Assembly (NCBI GenBank): GCA_049325275.1
Contig: JBMOLU010000002.1
Coordinates: forward strand, 640,214 to 704,213
DNA: 64,000 nucleotides
Origin: CAIQJJ01 sp049325275
GTDB lineage: Bacteria; Chloroflexota; Anaerolineae; Anaerolineales; UBA4823
Direction of reading: 5' to 3'
Positions within the stretch are counted from its first letter, which is position 1. Each line of letters starts with the position of its first letter. Both the position numbers and the translations under genes were made by a program. The notes under the pieces were generated by a model, which searched no databases, was not told the DNA's origin, and saw only the letters and a program-made list of their open reading frames with translations. Shown one piece after another: positions 34,401 through 42,829 of the stretch.

Positions 34401-37208
34401 TTTGAAGCTGTAATCTTCCGTGTCCCACTGGCGCACTTCCAACAGCAGGTCGCGCCCTTCGACCGGCGTGCCCTCGATAGCCGTAACCGTCAGGGTGGCA
34501 TCGAAGGCCTTGCCGGGCGGTTTCAGCCAGCTTCCCACGTCCAGCCTGGCGATTTCCGCCGCCTGGTAAACCCTGATCACGGCAGCGCTGCTGACCGCTT
34601 GCCCGCTTTCGTCTTCCAGCGTGACTTCCACGCCCCAGGGCTGCGGCGAGTTTGTGCCGTACGTGGAATAGCTGCCGCCGTAATTGGGGAAGGTTGCCGT
34701 TGTGTAGGCGGTAAAGACGCCGTTTGCATCCGTCTGGCCTTCGGCAATCGTGCCATCGGGATACCAGGCCCACCCGGAGATACGGTAGCGCTTCACGACG
34801 ACGTGGGCGTTCGTCACCGGTTGGCCGAAGAAGTAACTGGCGCTGACGGTGAGCGTGATCGCATCGCCGGCGACATACTGTGCGGCGTCGCTGTGAATGC
34901 CAATCTGCATGTCGGGCTTGCGGTAATCCTGTACTTTGAAGGTTTGGCTCGTGCTGTACCCGTTCAGCAGAACCTCCAACTTGTATTCGCCAAGCGCAGC
35001 GCCTTCGCTCAACTGGAATTCGCCGTTGACGGAGCCAAAGGCGTTTGCATTTTGTTCGAGGGTTTGCAGCACGTTGCCGCGTGGGTCGCAAATACGCAGG
35101 GTGACGGGGGTGCCGGCCGGCAGCGGGCTGTATTGGGCGTCCTGGTCGGCGCGTGCGATAGCTTTGAAGTAGACGGTCTGGCCCGGGCGGTAGATGGGCC
35201 GGTCAGTGTAGGGATAGGTTTTGTACGGCGCCGGCCCGCTGCGTGACCAGCCCCAGCCGTTTTGCAGGCCGCTGAGGGCGTAATCTTCGCCCGAACGGGC
35301 CACGACGAGCATCGCCTGCGCACCTGCCGGCAGGGTGGCGCGGTACAGGCCGTTGGCGTCTGCCTTTCCGCCGAGCAGCTTTGTGCCGTCCTGGCCGTAC
35401 ACCTGCATTTCAATATTGCCGGTGCTGGCGCCGTTGATGTCGCTGGCCCACACGAACAGTTCGCGGTCCGTCTTTTTCACGACCAACGTGTTGCGGGTGA
35501 GCACGACGAAAAGCTGGTCGAGCACGGTATCGCCGCCGTTCATGTTCAAAACGTAGAGGCCGGCCGGCGCATCGCCCGGCAGGGAAACCTCCGGGATGAC
35601 GGCGCGCGCGTCCATGTGCTTGGGCGACCACTCCCAGTAGGCCGTTAGCTTGCCAGCTTCGGTGGGAATGACTTTTTTGCCGCTTTCGCGCCAATCGCCA
35701 AATTCGTAATTTCGGCGGTACAGGTCGATGAACGCTGCCAGATCGAACCGGTACAGCCTGAAGCTGAGCGGCCCATCGCCGGAATCCTGAAACTGGACGG
35801 CGCGTGCGCCGTCAGCATCGACAACTTGGATATTGGCCCCGCGCTCGCCGAAGTGGGTGCTATGCTGGACTCTGTCAAGCCGGTATACCAGTTGGTAGGT
35901 TTGCGACAGGATCGGACGCCCGTCTGCGCTTTTGATGGCCGTACCCAGGGTAACCGTGTAGGTTTGCCCGGCAAGCAACGCTTTCTCCGGCTGGAAGGAA
36001 AGCGTCTCATCGAACCAGCGCAAGGCGCCGGCTATGGGCGGGTCAATGCGAAAGCCCGCTTCCGCGCTGGCGCGATCGACAGGCACCAGGAAGTTGATGT
36101 CCAGCGGCAGAGTTGGGTCGCTTAATGCGATGGCCTCATCGGCAGGCGGGAAAATCGGCGCCGGCGGCAGGTAGCGGATGCTTTCCGGCTGCGGCAGTGG
36201 ATGAGCCTGTCCATCGAGCAGTTGGCCCTCGAAGGAAATCTGGTAAGAAAACCAGGCAGCCGCCGGGTCTGCCGGAAGGACTTGCAGTTCGTTGCTTTTT
36301 GGCCAGCGGAGTGTAGCGCTCAGCGGCGGCGAGAAGCGGATGGCGTCGGCCACGCGGTCGGCGTCCATGGCGTGGCTGAAGCGCAGCACCATCTGCGGCC
36401 CCGAAGGCCCGGCGGACAGAGCTTCGTCCAGCTTGACGGTGAACGCCGGGGCTGAAACGTACCAGTGATAGGCCGTGACGATAGGCACCCCGGCGGCGTC
36501 GGTGGCGCTGCCGGCCAGGGTGAAGGCAAGCTGCTGCCCGGGGGCCAGGGGACGCATGACGGTAACGGCGAGATGCGTGTCGCCTTGCCAGGTCAGGCTG
36601 AGTGGGAGCGCCGGCTGCACGCTGAGCGCGGCCGTCACGCTTTGGCTGTTCATCGGGTGATCGAACGTCAAGGTTGTCGTTGGCCCCAGGTTCGCATCCG
36701 GCTGCGCCGCGGAGAGCCGGTGCGAGATGTGCGCCACGTCGCCGACGGTAAACGTCCAATCGCTAACGCCGGCCAATGCCTCGCCGTTTGCCGCAGTCAG
36801 CCTGGGGTTGATGTAGGCGTGATAGGCCTGGGCCGGTGTCAGCGGGGCGCTCGGTTGGAAGCTCAGGGTGGTTTTCTCGGCGTTCCAGGTAAGTTTCCCG
36901 TTGATCCAGGGAAAGATTAACAGCGCCGCCTCGCCGCCAATGCTGGCCGTATTCACTGGTGCGGAAAAGTGAACCTTGAATTCGGCAAGCGGTGAGAAGG
37001 ATTCCAAATCCACTGTTTCATCCAGCCAGGCATAAGGCCCATTGGGTGTGGCGGTTGGCGTGGGTGACGTGTTTGGTGTTGGTTCGTTGATGCGTGTAGG
37101 CGTAGCGGTGCGCTTGCTGGCGGCGGCAGAAGCCCCGCCCGGCTTCAGGCCGAACAGCGCAAAGATCAGGCTGGCGAACAAGATCAGGTGGATGCTTTTT
37201 TTGAACAT
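31461..37208 (-). CDS. Alpha-2-macroglobulin family protein, paralogue 2
   Basis: 1915 residues from the ATG at 37208 (GGGAGG upstream). The same domain order as the neighbour: signal peptide (to about 28), short Thr/Pro-rich stalk with NTSPTPTATPNGP, SbsA-like Ig domains, and a macroglobulin core (IYRPGQTVYFKAIARADQD). It also has a Gly-rich stretch RGGGGEGD and the thioester site GYPYGCVEQTMS with Cys1444 and Gln1447. The two proteins align along their whole length, with long near-identical stretches around the thioester. They arose by tandem duplication and have since diverged, chiefly in the putative bait and N-terminal regions. The gap between them is 81 nt, so they are probably co-transcribed. 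Expected role: protease trapping at the cell surface. Confidence 0.93.
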   Translation of the reverse strand: MFKKSIHLILFASLIFALFGLKPGGASAAASKRTATPTRINEPTPNTSPTPTATPNGPYAWLDETVDLESFSPLAEFKVHFSAPVNTASIGGEAALLIFPWINGKLTWNAEKTTLSFQPSAPLTPAQAYHAYINPRLTAANGEALAGVSDWTFTVGDVAHISHRLSAAQPDANLGPTTTLTFDHPMNSQSVTAALSVQPALPLSLTWQGDTHLAVTVMRPLAPGQQLAFTLAGSATDAAGVPIVTAYHWYVSAPAFTVKLDEALSAGPSGPQMVLRFSHAMDADRVADAIRFSPPLSATLRWPKSNELQVLPADPAAAWFSYQISFEGQLLDGQAHPLPQPESIRYLPPAPIFPPADEAIALSDPTLPLDINFLVPVDRASAEAGFRIDPPIAGALRWFDETLSFQPEKALLAGQTYTVTLGTAIKSADGRPILSQTYQLVYRLDRVQHSTHFGERGANIQVVDADGARAVQFQDSGDGPLSFRLYRFDLAAFIDLYRRNYEFGDWRESGKKVIPTEAGKLTAYWEWSPKHMDARAVIPEVSLPGDAPAGLYVLNMNGGDTVLDQLFVVLTRNTLVVKKTDRELFVWASDINGASTGNIEMQVYGQDGTKLLGGKADANGLYRATLPAGAQAMLVVARSGEDYALSGLQNGWGWSRSGPAPYKTYPYTDRPIYRPGQTVYFKAIARADQDAQYSPLPAGTPVTLRICDPRGNVLQTLEQNANAFGSVNGEFQLSEGAALGEYKLEVLLNGYSTSQTFKVQDYRKPDMQIGIHSDAAQYVAGDAITLTVSASYFFGQPVTNAHVVVKRYRISGWAWYPDGTIAEGQTDANGVFTAYTTATFPNYGGSYSTYGTNSPQPWGVEVTLEDESGQAVSSAAVIRVYQAAEIARLDVGSWLKPPGKAFDATLTVTAIEGTPVEGRDLLLEVRQWDTEDYSFKRVIATHTLATDAAGQATASLSIEESGYYELRTSGQDGRGNEITLKRYLFVYKQGDTWANAYHQNGLKISADQSAVSPNTKTRLMIESTFSGPAMITFERGCVHRARPVTLTAPLTIIEVDILPEDAPNIYVTVNAWQAVDRYPPADYDEAEDYLYWDSSQADSTLHRASVELRVDASSKALNVAIRSDNERYAPGQTAIFTVTVTNAQGRPVEAELSVALVDEAIYTLSGELTPPIFNAFYGRRSNTVYTYNSMAPSRSIRSFDAGRGGGGEGDIAASFRADFPDVAAWYPAVVTNKSGVAIVKVALPDNLTTWRVVVRAVTKTTLVGEATHAITTQKAIVVRPQLPRTLAVGDEVTLSAFVHNYDDAPHDVQATITINQPGIEITGALTQSISLEAGAVQLVNWQARMLAAGEPQVSISALLSTTLETGGQHAWIVGDAVQLPLTIQPLAVPAVTTQLGTFQTTLDAAILVPTNAISQSVVRVDLSRSVAGSLLDGLEYLTGYPYGCVEQTMSRALPNAVIGRAFEQFDIDPGRKEALLPLVQAGLQRLYGQQHNDGGWGWWYDDASDAYQTAWVLFGLAVTADAGYEVDPAVMARAAGWLHQRLDEMDARTAAYALYSMALARHGDLAATENIYATQLAELDPFSQAALALAYHELGAGERAHILVDRLAAAATPEGTMRYWPQPGEDGGYQHKTLASTTRTTALVLDAIVQITPQSKLIPGAVQWLMAQRRPQGWGTTNETAYTILALSDHLLGVRQALGMTNLTVELNGEQILSAGLDMRQPQQSIEIPFEMLQSGVNHLRLRQTSAGGDVYYRIYQRLYLAEQEVEAAGTIAVRREYVAANGSDRVAAGDLVEVHLFVTLPQDGYYMILEDRLPGGLEALNDKLNNSGHVQAYPGSEGAERFYWRDYGYNNKEIRADRVSFFITEMAAGEYEFVYLVRATRPGSFVAPPAEIYAMYNESLWGRSANGRVAVLAK

Positions 37209-37266
37209 GTGGCCTCCCGCGGAAAGGTTTGAACGCCTGAAGGCGGCGCACCGTTGCCTGCTGTGG

Positions 37267-37307
37267 CCGGCCCGGCAATCGGATAGCACCCCTGACTGCC
37301 GGGCCGG
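37267..37307 (-). terminator. GC-rich hairpin between radA and the macroglobulin genes
   Basis: CCGGCCCGGCA (37267-37277) pairs with TGCCGGGCCGG (37297-37307), 11 bp. No U-run follows on either strand, so it could be a weak terminator or an mRNA-processing hairpin in a read-through transcript from radA. Confidence 0.4.
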
Positions 37308-37332
37308 AAGAAACGTTCCGGTTCTCTGTTGA

Positions 37333-38727
37333 TCAGTTCGTTTTCAGTGCTTTCTCCAACGCCTCACGCAGCGAGCGCACCTCGACCACCTCGATCTCCC
37401 CCGGCCAGGGTTCGGCCTTGCGCAGGCGGCGCGGCACGATGGCAGTCTTGAAGCCCAGCTTGGCCGCCTCACGCAGGCGGGCGGGCATTTGGCCGACCAG
37501 GCGCAGTTCGCCCGAAAGGCCCACCTCACCGATCAGCACCGTGTCTGCGCGCACGGGGGCATCGCGCACCGAAGAGGCCACTGCCACCGCCATCGCCAGG
37601 TCGGCGGCAGGTTCTTCGATCTGGATGCCACCCACCACGTTGACGAAAACGTCCTGCTCGCCCAGGCGTACGCCCACCCGGCGGGTGAGCACGGCGGTGA
37701 CCAACAGCAGGCGGTTCATGTCGACCCCGTTGGGGGTGCGGCGCGGGTTTCCGAAGGTCGTCGGGCTGGCCAGCCCCTGGACTTCGACCAGGATCGGGCG
37801 GGTGCCCTCCATGGTTACGGCAATTGCCGATCCGGGGGCATTGACCATGCGTTCAGCCAGGAAGGCCTCCGAGGGGTTGGTGATTTCTACCATGCCTTTT
37901 TCGCGCATTTCGAAAACCCCGACTTCGGACGTGGCCCCAAAGCGGTTCTTCACCCCGCGCAGCAGGCGGTACGACAAAAAGCGGTCGCCCTCGAGGTAGA
38001 GCACCGTGTCCACGATGTGTTCGAGCACACGTGGCCCGGCGATCGTGCCTTCTTTTGTGACGTGGCCGATCAGGAAGACGGCTATCCCGCTCGATTTCGC
38101 CAGCTCGCGCAGGCGAGAAGAACACTCGCGCACCTGGGAAACCGACCCGGCGGACGAGTCCATTTCGGGCAGGTAGGTGGTCTGGATCGAGTCGACGATC
38201 AGCAAGGTAGGTTTGATGGCGGCAATATGCTCGAACATGGCGGTCAGGTTGGTTTCGGTGACCAGGAAAAGCTCCCCTTTTGCGCTGCTCGGCGGCTCGC
38301 TCTGGCCGTGCAACCGGTTGGCGCGCATCTTGATCTGACGTTCCGACTCTTCACCGGAGATGTAGAGCACGGTATGCTGGCGGGCCATGTCCAGGGCAAC
38401 TTGCAGCAGCAGGGTCGATTTACCGATCCCCGGGTCACCGCCGATCAGGACGATGGAACCGGGCACGATGCCGCCGCCCAGCACGCGGGCAAACTCGTCT
38501 ATTGACAGGCGCAGGCGATCTTCGTCTTGCGAGTCGATCTCATGCAGGCGGCGCGGCGTCGAAGCGCCGAGCAACCCGGCCGGGGCCGCCTTTTTTGATG
38601 AGCTGCTGGCTGCCACGACTTCCTCGACCATGCTGTTCCACGAACCGCAGCCGGGGCACTTTCCCATGGCGCGGGCAGCAACGCGCCCGCATTGCTGGCA
38701 AACATATTGGGTATAAGTTTTTGGCAT
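37333..38727 (-). CDS. radA: DNA repair protein RadA
   Basis: 464 residues from the ATG at 38727, which gives the expected N-terminus MPKTYTQYVCQQCG. It has a four-Cys zinc finger (CQQC, CPGC), a RecA-like ATPase with Walker A GGDPGIGKSTLLLQ, the RadA-specific KNRFG motif (VKNRFGATSEVGVFEM) and a C-terminal Lon-like domain (GVRLGEQDVFVNVVGGI, VGLSGELRLVGQMPARLREA). It drives branch migration of recombination intermediates. No ribosome-binding site precedes the start; instead TATAAT ends only 6 nt before the ATG, which suggests a leaderless message. Confidence 0.97.
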   Translation of the reverse strand: MPKTYTQYVCQQCGRVAARAMGKCPGCGSWNSMVEEVVAASSSSKKAAPAGLLGASTPRRLHEIDSQDEDRLRLSIDEFARVLGGGIVPGSIVLIGGDPGIGKSTLLLQVALDMARQHTVLYISGEESERQIKMRANRLHGQSEPPSSAKGELFLVTETNLTAMFEHIAAIKPTLLIVDSIQTTYLPEMDSSAGSVSQVRECSSRLRELAKSSGIAVFLIGHVTKEGTIAGPRVLEHIVDTVLYLEGDRFLSYRLLRGVKNRFGATSEVGVFEMREKGMVEITNPSEAFLAERMVNAPGSAIAVTMEGTRPILVEVQGLASPTTFGNPRRTPNGVDMNRLLLVTAVLTRRVGVRLGEQDVFVNVVGGIQIEEPAADLAMAVAVASSVRDAPVRADTVLIGEVGLSGELRLVGQMPARLREAAKLGFKTAIVPRRLRKAEPWPGEIEVVEVRSLREALEKALKTN

Positions 38728-38733
38728 GTACGT

Positions 38734-38739
38734 ATTATA
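38734..38739 (-). promoter_or_regulatory. -10 box of radA, leaderless arrangement
   Basis: TATAAT on the minus strand with 6 nt (ACGTAC) to the ATG. A start site 6-7 nt below the -10 would fall on the initiation codon. No good -35 was found. Confidence 0.5.
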
Positions 38740-38790
38740 TCGAGTTTCTTGCCGAGAGCGCTCGCCAATGCCCCCCGGTCTCTTCAAGAA

Positions 38791-38823
38791 GCGCCCCCTC
38801 TTCCCACTGGGAAGAGGGGGCGC
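38791..38823 (-). terminator. Terminator of the sigma/FecR operon
   Basis: GCGCCCCCTCTTCCC (38791-38805) pairs perfectly with 38809-38823, a 15-bp stem with a 3-nt loop. On the minus strand TTCTTG follows. It lies between the FecR-domain gene and the radA promoter. Confidence 0.7.
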
Positions 38824-38849
38824 CTTCTGCTGCCCCCAAGCGTGAAAGG

Positions 38850-40664
38850 TTAAGGACTCTGCTTGTTTTTGTTCTTATCCTTATCCTTATCCTTTGGCGG
38901 TTTGCCGGGGGAGGATGAGTCGTCGTCATCCTCTTCGTCATCCTTGCCATTCCCGGGGGGCGAGCCTTTGTCCTTGTCCTTATCTTTGTCCTTGTCGCCG
39001 TCATCGTCCTTTGGCTTGCCGGCTTCGCCGGTCAGCTCTTTCTTGATGTTCCCCCAACCCATGCCGGCGGATTTCATGGCGAAGATCTCGGCCACGGGTA
39101 CCCCTGTCTCTTCTTGCAGGCTGTAAGCCAGGTCGATCTCGCCGAAGCCAAAGCCCTGGCAGAACCAGCCCATGATCTCAGCATAGGATACGCCATACCG
39201 TTCGGCGAGCGTCTGCGCTTTGGGCTGCGGTTCTGCGCCGGTACAGTCAGCCGGCGGCGGCGTGACGGTTCCCGTGATGACGGGGGTCGGCGTGATCGTA
39301 ACGGTGAGCGTAGCCGTCGGCGTGATCGTCAGCGCCGGTGTGGCGGTCAGCGTTGGCGTCAGCGGAAGGGTGGGCGTGACGGTGGGGGCCGGGGGCGTTT
39401 CGGCGGAAAGCTTTTCGATTTCGAGGGCCAGCCAGCGCCCGCCATCGAGCAGCAAGTAGGTGACCCGCACGGCATCGCCAATGTCGATGTCGCCATCGAC
39501 TTCGGTGACTTCATTGACCAGGATCGTCGCCCCATTCACTACCCAACTTTCTTCTCCCATGGACTCGACCACGCCTGAGAACCGGAAGGTCAGATCCTCT
39601 TCTTCGGGCGCTGCCTGCACGAAATCGGCCACCCAGCCGTTTTCAAGAATGCGCCCGCGCGCCAGGACGACGTTGCCTACCTGCGGATCGCCCAGCACGA
39701 GGGTGTCGTCCGTCACCTCGAAGGAGACGCCGGCCATGGTCCACACCTCGCCTTCGATGCTGCTGAGCACGTCCAGGAGTGAAAACTGGTAGACCGGCTC
39801 GGCGGGCGCTTCGTCGGGTAAAGCGCGTGTGGCCTGCCCGGCCAGCACGGCGACGCTTTTGCCGACATTCTCGACCACCACTTCACCGGCGTCGACGGCA
39901 AAAGTGGCCTGCCCGCGTTCATCCACGGCCACGCTGAAGGTGGTACCGTGCACGCTGGCCTGGCCCGAAGGGGTGTTGACGATGAACTGGCTGTTTTTGC
40001 CATCGAAGGGAACCACGTGGTGGGTGCTGACGCCGGCGACCTGATCGAGCGTGACGCGCAACACACCACCCCAACGGCCGTTCACCTGCGTCAAAACGAT
40101 TTCGGAATCCGGGCCGAGTGTCGTCTGGGTGCCTTCGTAGAAGGCAAACGTGGCCGAACTTTCGGGGCCGGTGCGAATCCGCCAGCCGCTGCCCAAACGG
40201 GCGCCCTGGCTGGCTTGCTGCCAGTTTGCCCCCGCCGGGGATACTTCTACACTTCCCGCAATTGCCTGGAAGGTGGCTGCACGAGCCTGCTGCGGGCCGT
40301 ACAGCCAAAGCCCGACGGCTGCCAGGAACAGGCAGAGGGTGGTCAGGGCGACGGCCGCAAAACCGGACCCGATCAGCCAGGCGTTGAACGATCGACGCGA
40401 AAGTCCCGGCTCCTGGCGCTGCAACTCGTGCGAGGCCTGGTTCAGGCGTTGTTGCAAATTCTCGGCGTGTGTAGGCGTGGGCAGCGGGTGTGGCGTCTCG
40501 CGCACGGTTGCTGCCAGGTGGACCAGTGGGCGCAGTTCCGCCGCATCGGCCGGTAAATTGGCGCTGGCGCATTCGGCGGGCGCACCGTTTTCCAGTTCTG
40601 CCAAGCGTTGTTGTAGTTCGTGATCGAAATCGGTCGGTTGTGACTTGTGATTTACATCGGTCAT
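38850..40664 (-). CDS. FecR-domain membrane protein, partner of the ECF sigma factor
   Basis: 604 residues. A cytoplasmic N-terminus of about 90 residues takes the anti-sigma position; one membrane helix lies near 95-121. A FecR domain follows (about 133-270: VEVSPAGANWQQASQGARLGSGWRIRTG in pieces, NTPSGQASVHGTTFSV), then a DUF5666-like beta region and a Thr/Pro-rich linker (about 415-460). Next comes a small domain with YGVSYAEIMGWFCQGFGFGE and VPVAEIFAMKSAGMGWG. The protein ends in a very acidic/basic repetitive tail of Lys-Asp pairs and an Asp/Glu run. The start overlaps the sigma stop as ATGA with GGAGG in front, so the two are coupled. Likely role: sensing an envelope signal and releasing the sigma factor. 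The ligand is unknown. Confidence 0.83.
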   Translation of the reverse strand: MTDVNHKSQPTDFDHELQQRLAELENGAPAECASANLPADAAELRPLVHLAATVRETPHPLPTPTHAENLQQRLNQASHELQRQEPGLSRRSFNAWLIGSGFAAVALTTLCLFLAAVGLWLYGPQQARAATFQAIAGSVEVSPAGANWQQASQGARLGSGWRIRTGPESSATFAFYEGTQTTLGPDSEIVLTQVNGRWGGVLRVTLDQVAGVSTHHVVPFDGKNSQFIVNTPSGQASVHGTTFSVAVDERGQATFAVDAGEVVVENVGKSVAVLAGQATRALPDEAPAEPVYQFSLLDVLSSIEGEVWTMAGVSFEVTDDTLVLGDPQVGNVVLARGRILENGWVADFVQAAPEEEDLTFRFSGVVESMGEESWVVNGATILVNEVTEVDGDIDIGDAVRVTYLLLDGGRWLALEIEKLSAETPPAPTVTPTLPLTPTLTATPALTITPTATLTVTITPTPVITGTVTPPPADCTGAEPQPKAQTLAERYGVSYAEIMGWFCQGFGFGEIDLAYSLQEETGVPVAEIFAMKSAGMGWGNIKKELTGEAGKPKDDDGDKDKDKDKDKGSPPGNGKDDEEDDDDSSSPGKPPKDKDKDKNKNKQSP

Positions 40665-41233
40665 GAGAACACCTCCAAATCTTTCAAATGCTCTTTGAGC
40701 GCCATCAGCCCGCGGCGTTGCAGGCCTTTGACGGCATCTTCGCTGCGATGGATCGCCTGTGCGGTCTCGGCCAGGTTCATCCCCAGCACGAAACGCATGA
40801 CGATCACCTCGCGCTGTTCCTCGGCTATTTGCGCCAGCGCGGCCTGCAAACGTTCGCTGGTCAGGCTGCGTTCGACGATGCGCTCCAGGTTCGTTGGGGC
40901 AGGATGAGCTTCGGCCAATTGTGCGGTCGGGTGTGCCTGGCTGACCCGGAAGTGATCGATGGCAATATTGCGGGCGATGCGGAACAGCCAGGCCTGGAAG
41001 GGCGTCCCCTCCAGCCGGAACTCGCTCAGCGAGCGCACCATGCGCAGGAACACTTCCGATGTCAGGTCTTCAGCCGTTTGTTGATCGCCGACCCGGTAGT
41101 ACAGATAACGAAAAATACGTTGGTGGTAGTGGCGATAGATAGCGCCGACCGGTTCGGCATGGCCCTGTTGGGCCTGTACGATCGTCTCGTTCGGAAGGGT
41201 TGGCAACATGATGGTTTCCATGCGAAATTCCAT
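40661..41233 (-). CDS. ECF-type RNA polymerase sigma factor
   Basis: 190 residues with region 2 (YRHYHQRIFRYLYYRVGD, AEDLTSEVFLRMVRSL, FQAWLFRIARNIAIDHFR) and region 4 (AEEQREVIVMRFVLGMNLAE, IHRSEDAVKGLQRRGLMAL). Regions 1.1 and 3 are missing, as in ECF sigmas. Three in-frame ATGs occur within nine codons and none has a clear ribosome-binding site, so the exact start is uncertain. First gene of a two-gene operon with the FecR-domain membrane protein. No sequence I could call an autoregulated ECF promoter was resolved upstream. Confidence 0.92.
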   Translation of the reverse strand: MEFRMETIMLPTLPNETIVQAQQGHAEPVGAIYRHYHQRIFRYLYYRVGDQQTAEDLTSEVFLRMVRSLSEFRLEGTPFQAWLFRIARNIAIDHFRVSQAHPTAQLAEAHPAPTNLERIVERSLTSERLQAALAQIAEEQREVIVMRFVLGMNLAETAQAIHRSEDAVKGLQRRGLMALKEHLKDLEVFS

Positions 41234-41352
41234 TCAATAGGTAGAACGAACGAATCGCAAAAAAGAGTCACCCCCGGCAAAAAATAGTACCAAAAGGCTA
41301 TCTTCCCCCTTCAAAGCGCCTCATGCACGTTCAACCCGCACCCGGCGAATCA

Positions 41353-41389
41353 AAACAGGCCGCCGGTAGCAGATCCGGGCGGCCTGTTT
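41353..41389 (-). terminator. Terminator of icd
   Basis: AAACAGGCCGCC (41353-41364) pairs with GGCGGCCTGTTT (41378-41389), a 12-bp stem. On the minus strand it runs into CTGTTTTG. It lies 25 nt after the icd stop. Confidence 0.75.
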
Positions 41390-41413
41390 GCAAAGGCAAA
41401 GGTTGTGTTGCGG

Positions 41414-42715
41414 TTAATCCATGTGCTGAATGATGGCGTCGCCGAATTCGGAGCACTTGAGCAGGGTAGCGCCGTCCATCAGGCGGTGAAAGTCGTAGGT
41501 GACGGTTTTGGCGGCGATGGCGCCTTCCACGCCTTTGATGATCAAATCGGCGGCTTCGCCCCACCCCATGTAGCGCAGCATCATCTCGCCGGAAAGGATC
41601 ACCGAGCCGGGGTTGACCTGGTCTTTGTCGGCATACTTCGGCGCGGTGCCGTGGGTAGCCTCGAAGATGGCGTGGCCGCTGTCGTAGTTGATGTTTCCGC
41701 CCGGCGCGATACCGATGCCACCGACCTGGGCCGCCAGAGCGTCGGAAAGATAATCGCCGTTCAGGTTCATCGTCGCCAATACGTCGAAGTCGCGCGCCCG
41801 GGTAATCGTCTGCTGGAAGACGATGTCGGCGATCACGTCCTTGATCAGCAGTTTGCCGGCCTTCAGGGCGGCGTCCTGTTCGGCGTTGGCGGCATCTTCG
41901 CCCTGAGCAGATTTGGTGCGTTCCCATTGGGCCCAGGTGTAGACCTGGGCGCCGAATTCTTTTTCGGCCAGTTCGTAGCCCCAGTTACGGAAAGCGCCTT
42001 CGGTATATTTCATGATATTGCCCTTGTGAACGAGCGTCAGGTTACGGCGCTTGTTTTCGATGGCATAGCGGATGGCTGCCCGCACCAGGCGGTAGGTACC
42101 TTCGATCGAAACGGGCTTGACCCCCAGGCCGGCGCTGTCGGGGAAGCGGATTTTGGCGTATTCTTTGGGGAAGGCCTCTTGCAGGAGTTGCTTGAAGCGC
42201 AGGTTGTCTTCCGTGCCCTGCTCGAACTCGATCCCGGTGTAGATGTCTTCGGTGTTTTCACGGAAGATGACCATGTCCACGTATTCGGGGTGCTTGACCG
42301 GGGATGGCACGCCGTTGAAGTAGCGTACCGGGCGCAGGCACACGTACAGATCGAGCAGCTTGCGCAAGGCCACGTTCAAGGATCGGATTCCGCCGCCGAT
42401 TGGGGTCGTCAGCGGGCCTTTGATGCCGACGAGAAATTCCTGGAAGGCGGCCACGGTTTCTTCGTGCAGCCACGTGTCGAACTTCTCGAAACATTTTTCA
42501 CCGGCGTATACCTCCATCCAGTGGATTTTGCGTTTGCCGCCGTAGGCCTTGGCCACGGCCGCATCGAACACGTGCACCGAAGCGCGCCAGATGTCGCGTC
42601 CCGTGCCGTCGCCCTCGACGAAAGGCAGAATGGGATTGTCGGGAACCTGTAAGACACCGTTTTGGATGCCGATCTTCGCGCCCCCAGCAGGGACCTGAAT
42701 AACTGTGTATGACAT
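41414..42715 (-). CDS. icd: NADP-dependent isocitrate dehydrogenase
   Basis: 433 residues from the ATG at 42715, preceded by GGAGGAAAGCC. It is a type I IDH like that of E. coli: FVEGDGTGRDIW near the start, TPIGGGIRSLNVALRK carrying the substrate-binding serine, VIFRENTEDIYTGIE, and the cofactor segment HGTAPKYADKDQVNPGSVI, whose Lys-Tyr pair marks NADP preference. It decarboxylates isocitrate to 2-oxoglutarate in the TCA cycle, consistent with sdh and fumarase in this window. No isocitrate dehydrogenase kinase gene is present here. Confidence 0.96.
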   Translation of the reverse strand: MSYTVIQVPAGGAKIGIQNGVLQVPDNPILPFVEGDGTGRDIWRASVHVFDAAVAKAYGGKRKIHWMEVYAGEKCFEKFDTWLHEETVAAFQEFLVGIKGPLTTPIGGGIRSLNVALRKLLDLYVCLRPVRYFNGVPSPVKHPEYVDMVIFRENTEDIYTGIEFEQGTEDNLRFKQLLQEAFPKEYAKIRFPDSAGLGVKPVSIEGTYRLVRAAIRYAIENKRRNLTLVHKGNIMKYTEGAFRNWGYELAEKEFGAQVYTWAQWERTKSAQGEDAANAEQDAALKAGKLLIKDVIADIVFQQTITRARDFDVLATMNLNGDYLSDALAAQVGGIGIAPGGNINYDSGHAIFEATHGTAPKYADKDQVNPGSVILSGEMMLRYMGWGEAADLIIKGVEGAIAAKTVTYDFHRLMDGATLLKCSEFGDAIIQHMD

Positions 42716-42752
42716 GGCTTTCCTCCGAAAGAACAGGGTGTTTGTGCAGGCG

Positions 42753-42783
42753 ATTATAACAAAAGCCGGTAGAGAACTTGCAA
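42753..42783 (-). promoter_or_regulatory. Promoter for icd
   Basis: On the minus strand TTGCAA (42783-42778), a 19-bp spacer and a perfect TATAAT (42758-42753). The -35 is self-complementary and is shared with the divergent promoter. Confidence 0.5.
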
Positions 42784-42805
42784 ATTGGGGGCGGGCGGCT
42801 ATACT
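42778..42805 (+). promoter_or_regulatory. Promoter for the secreted glycosidase
   Basis: TTGCAA (42778-42783), a 16-bp spacer and TATACT (42800-42805). Transcription would start about 18 nt before the hairpin at 42830. Confidence 0.5.
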
Positions 42806-42829
42806 ATCTTCATGCCGTAAATGGTGTGT

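Noticed and set aside
32316..35246. 976-codon open frame on the + strand opposite the second macroglobulin gene
   Set aside because: It is antisense to a protein with clear macroglobulin domains; GC-rich codon usage leaves stop-free shadow frames. No domain or ribosome-binding site supports it.
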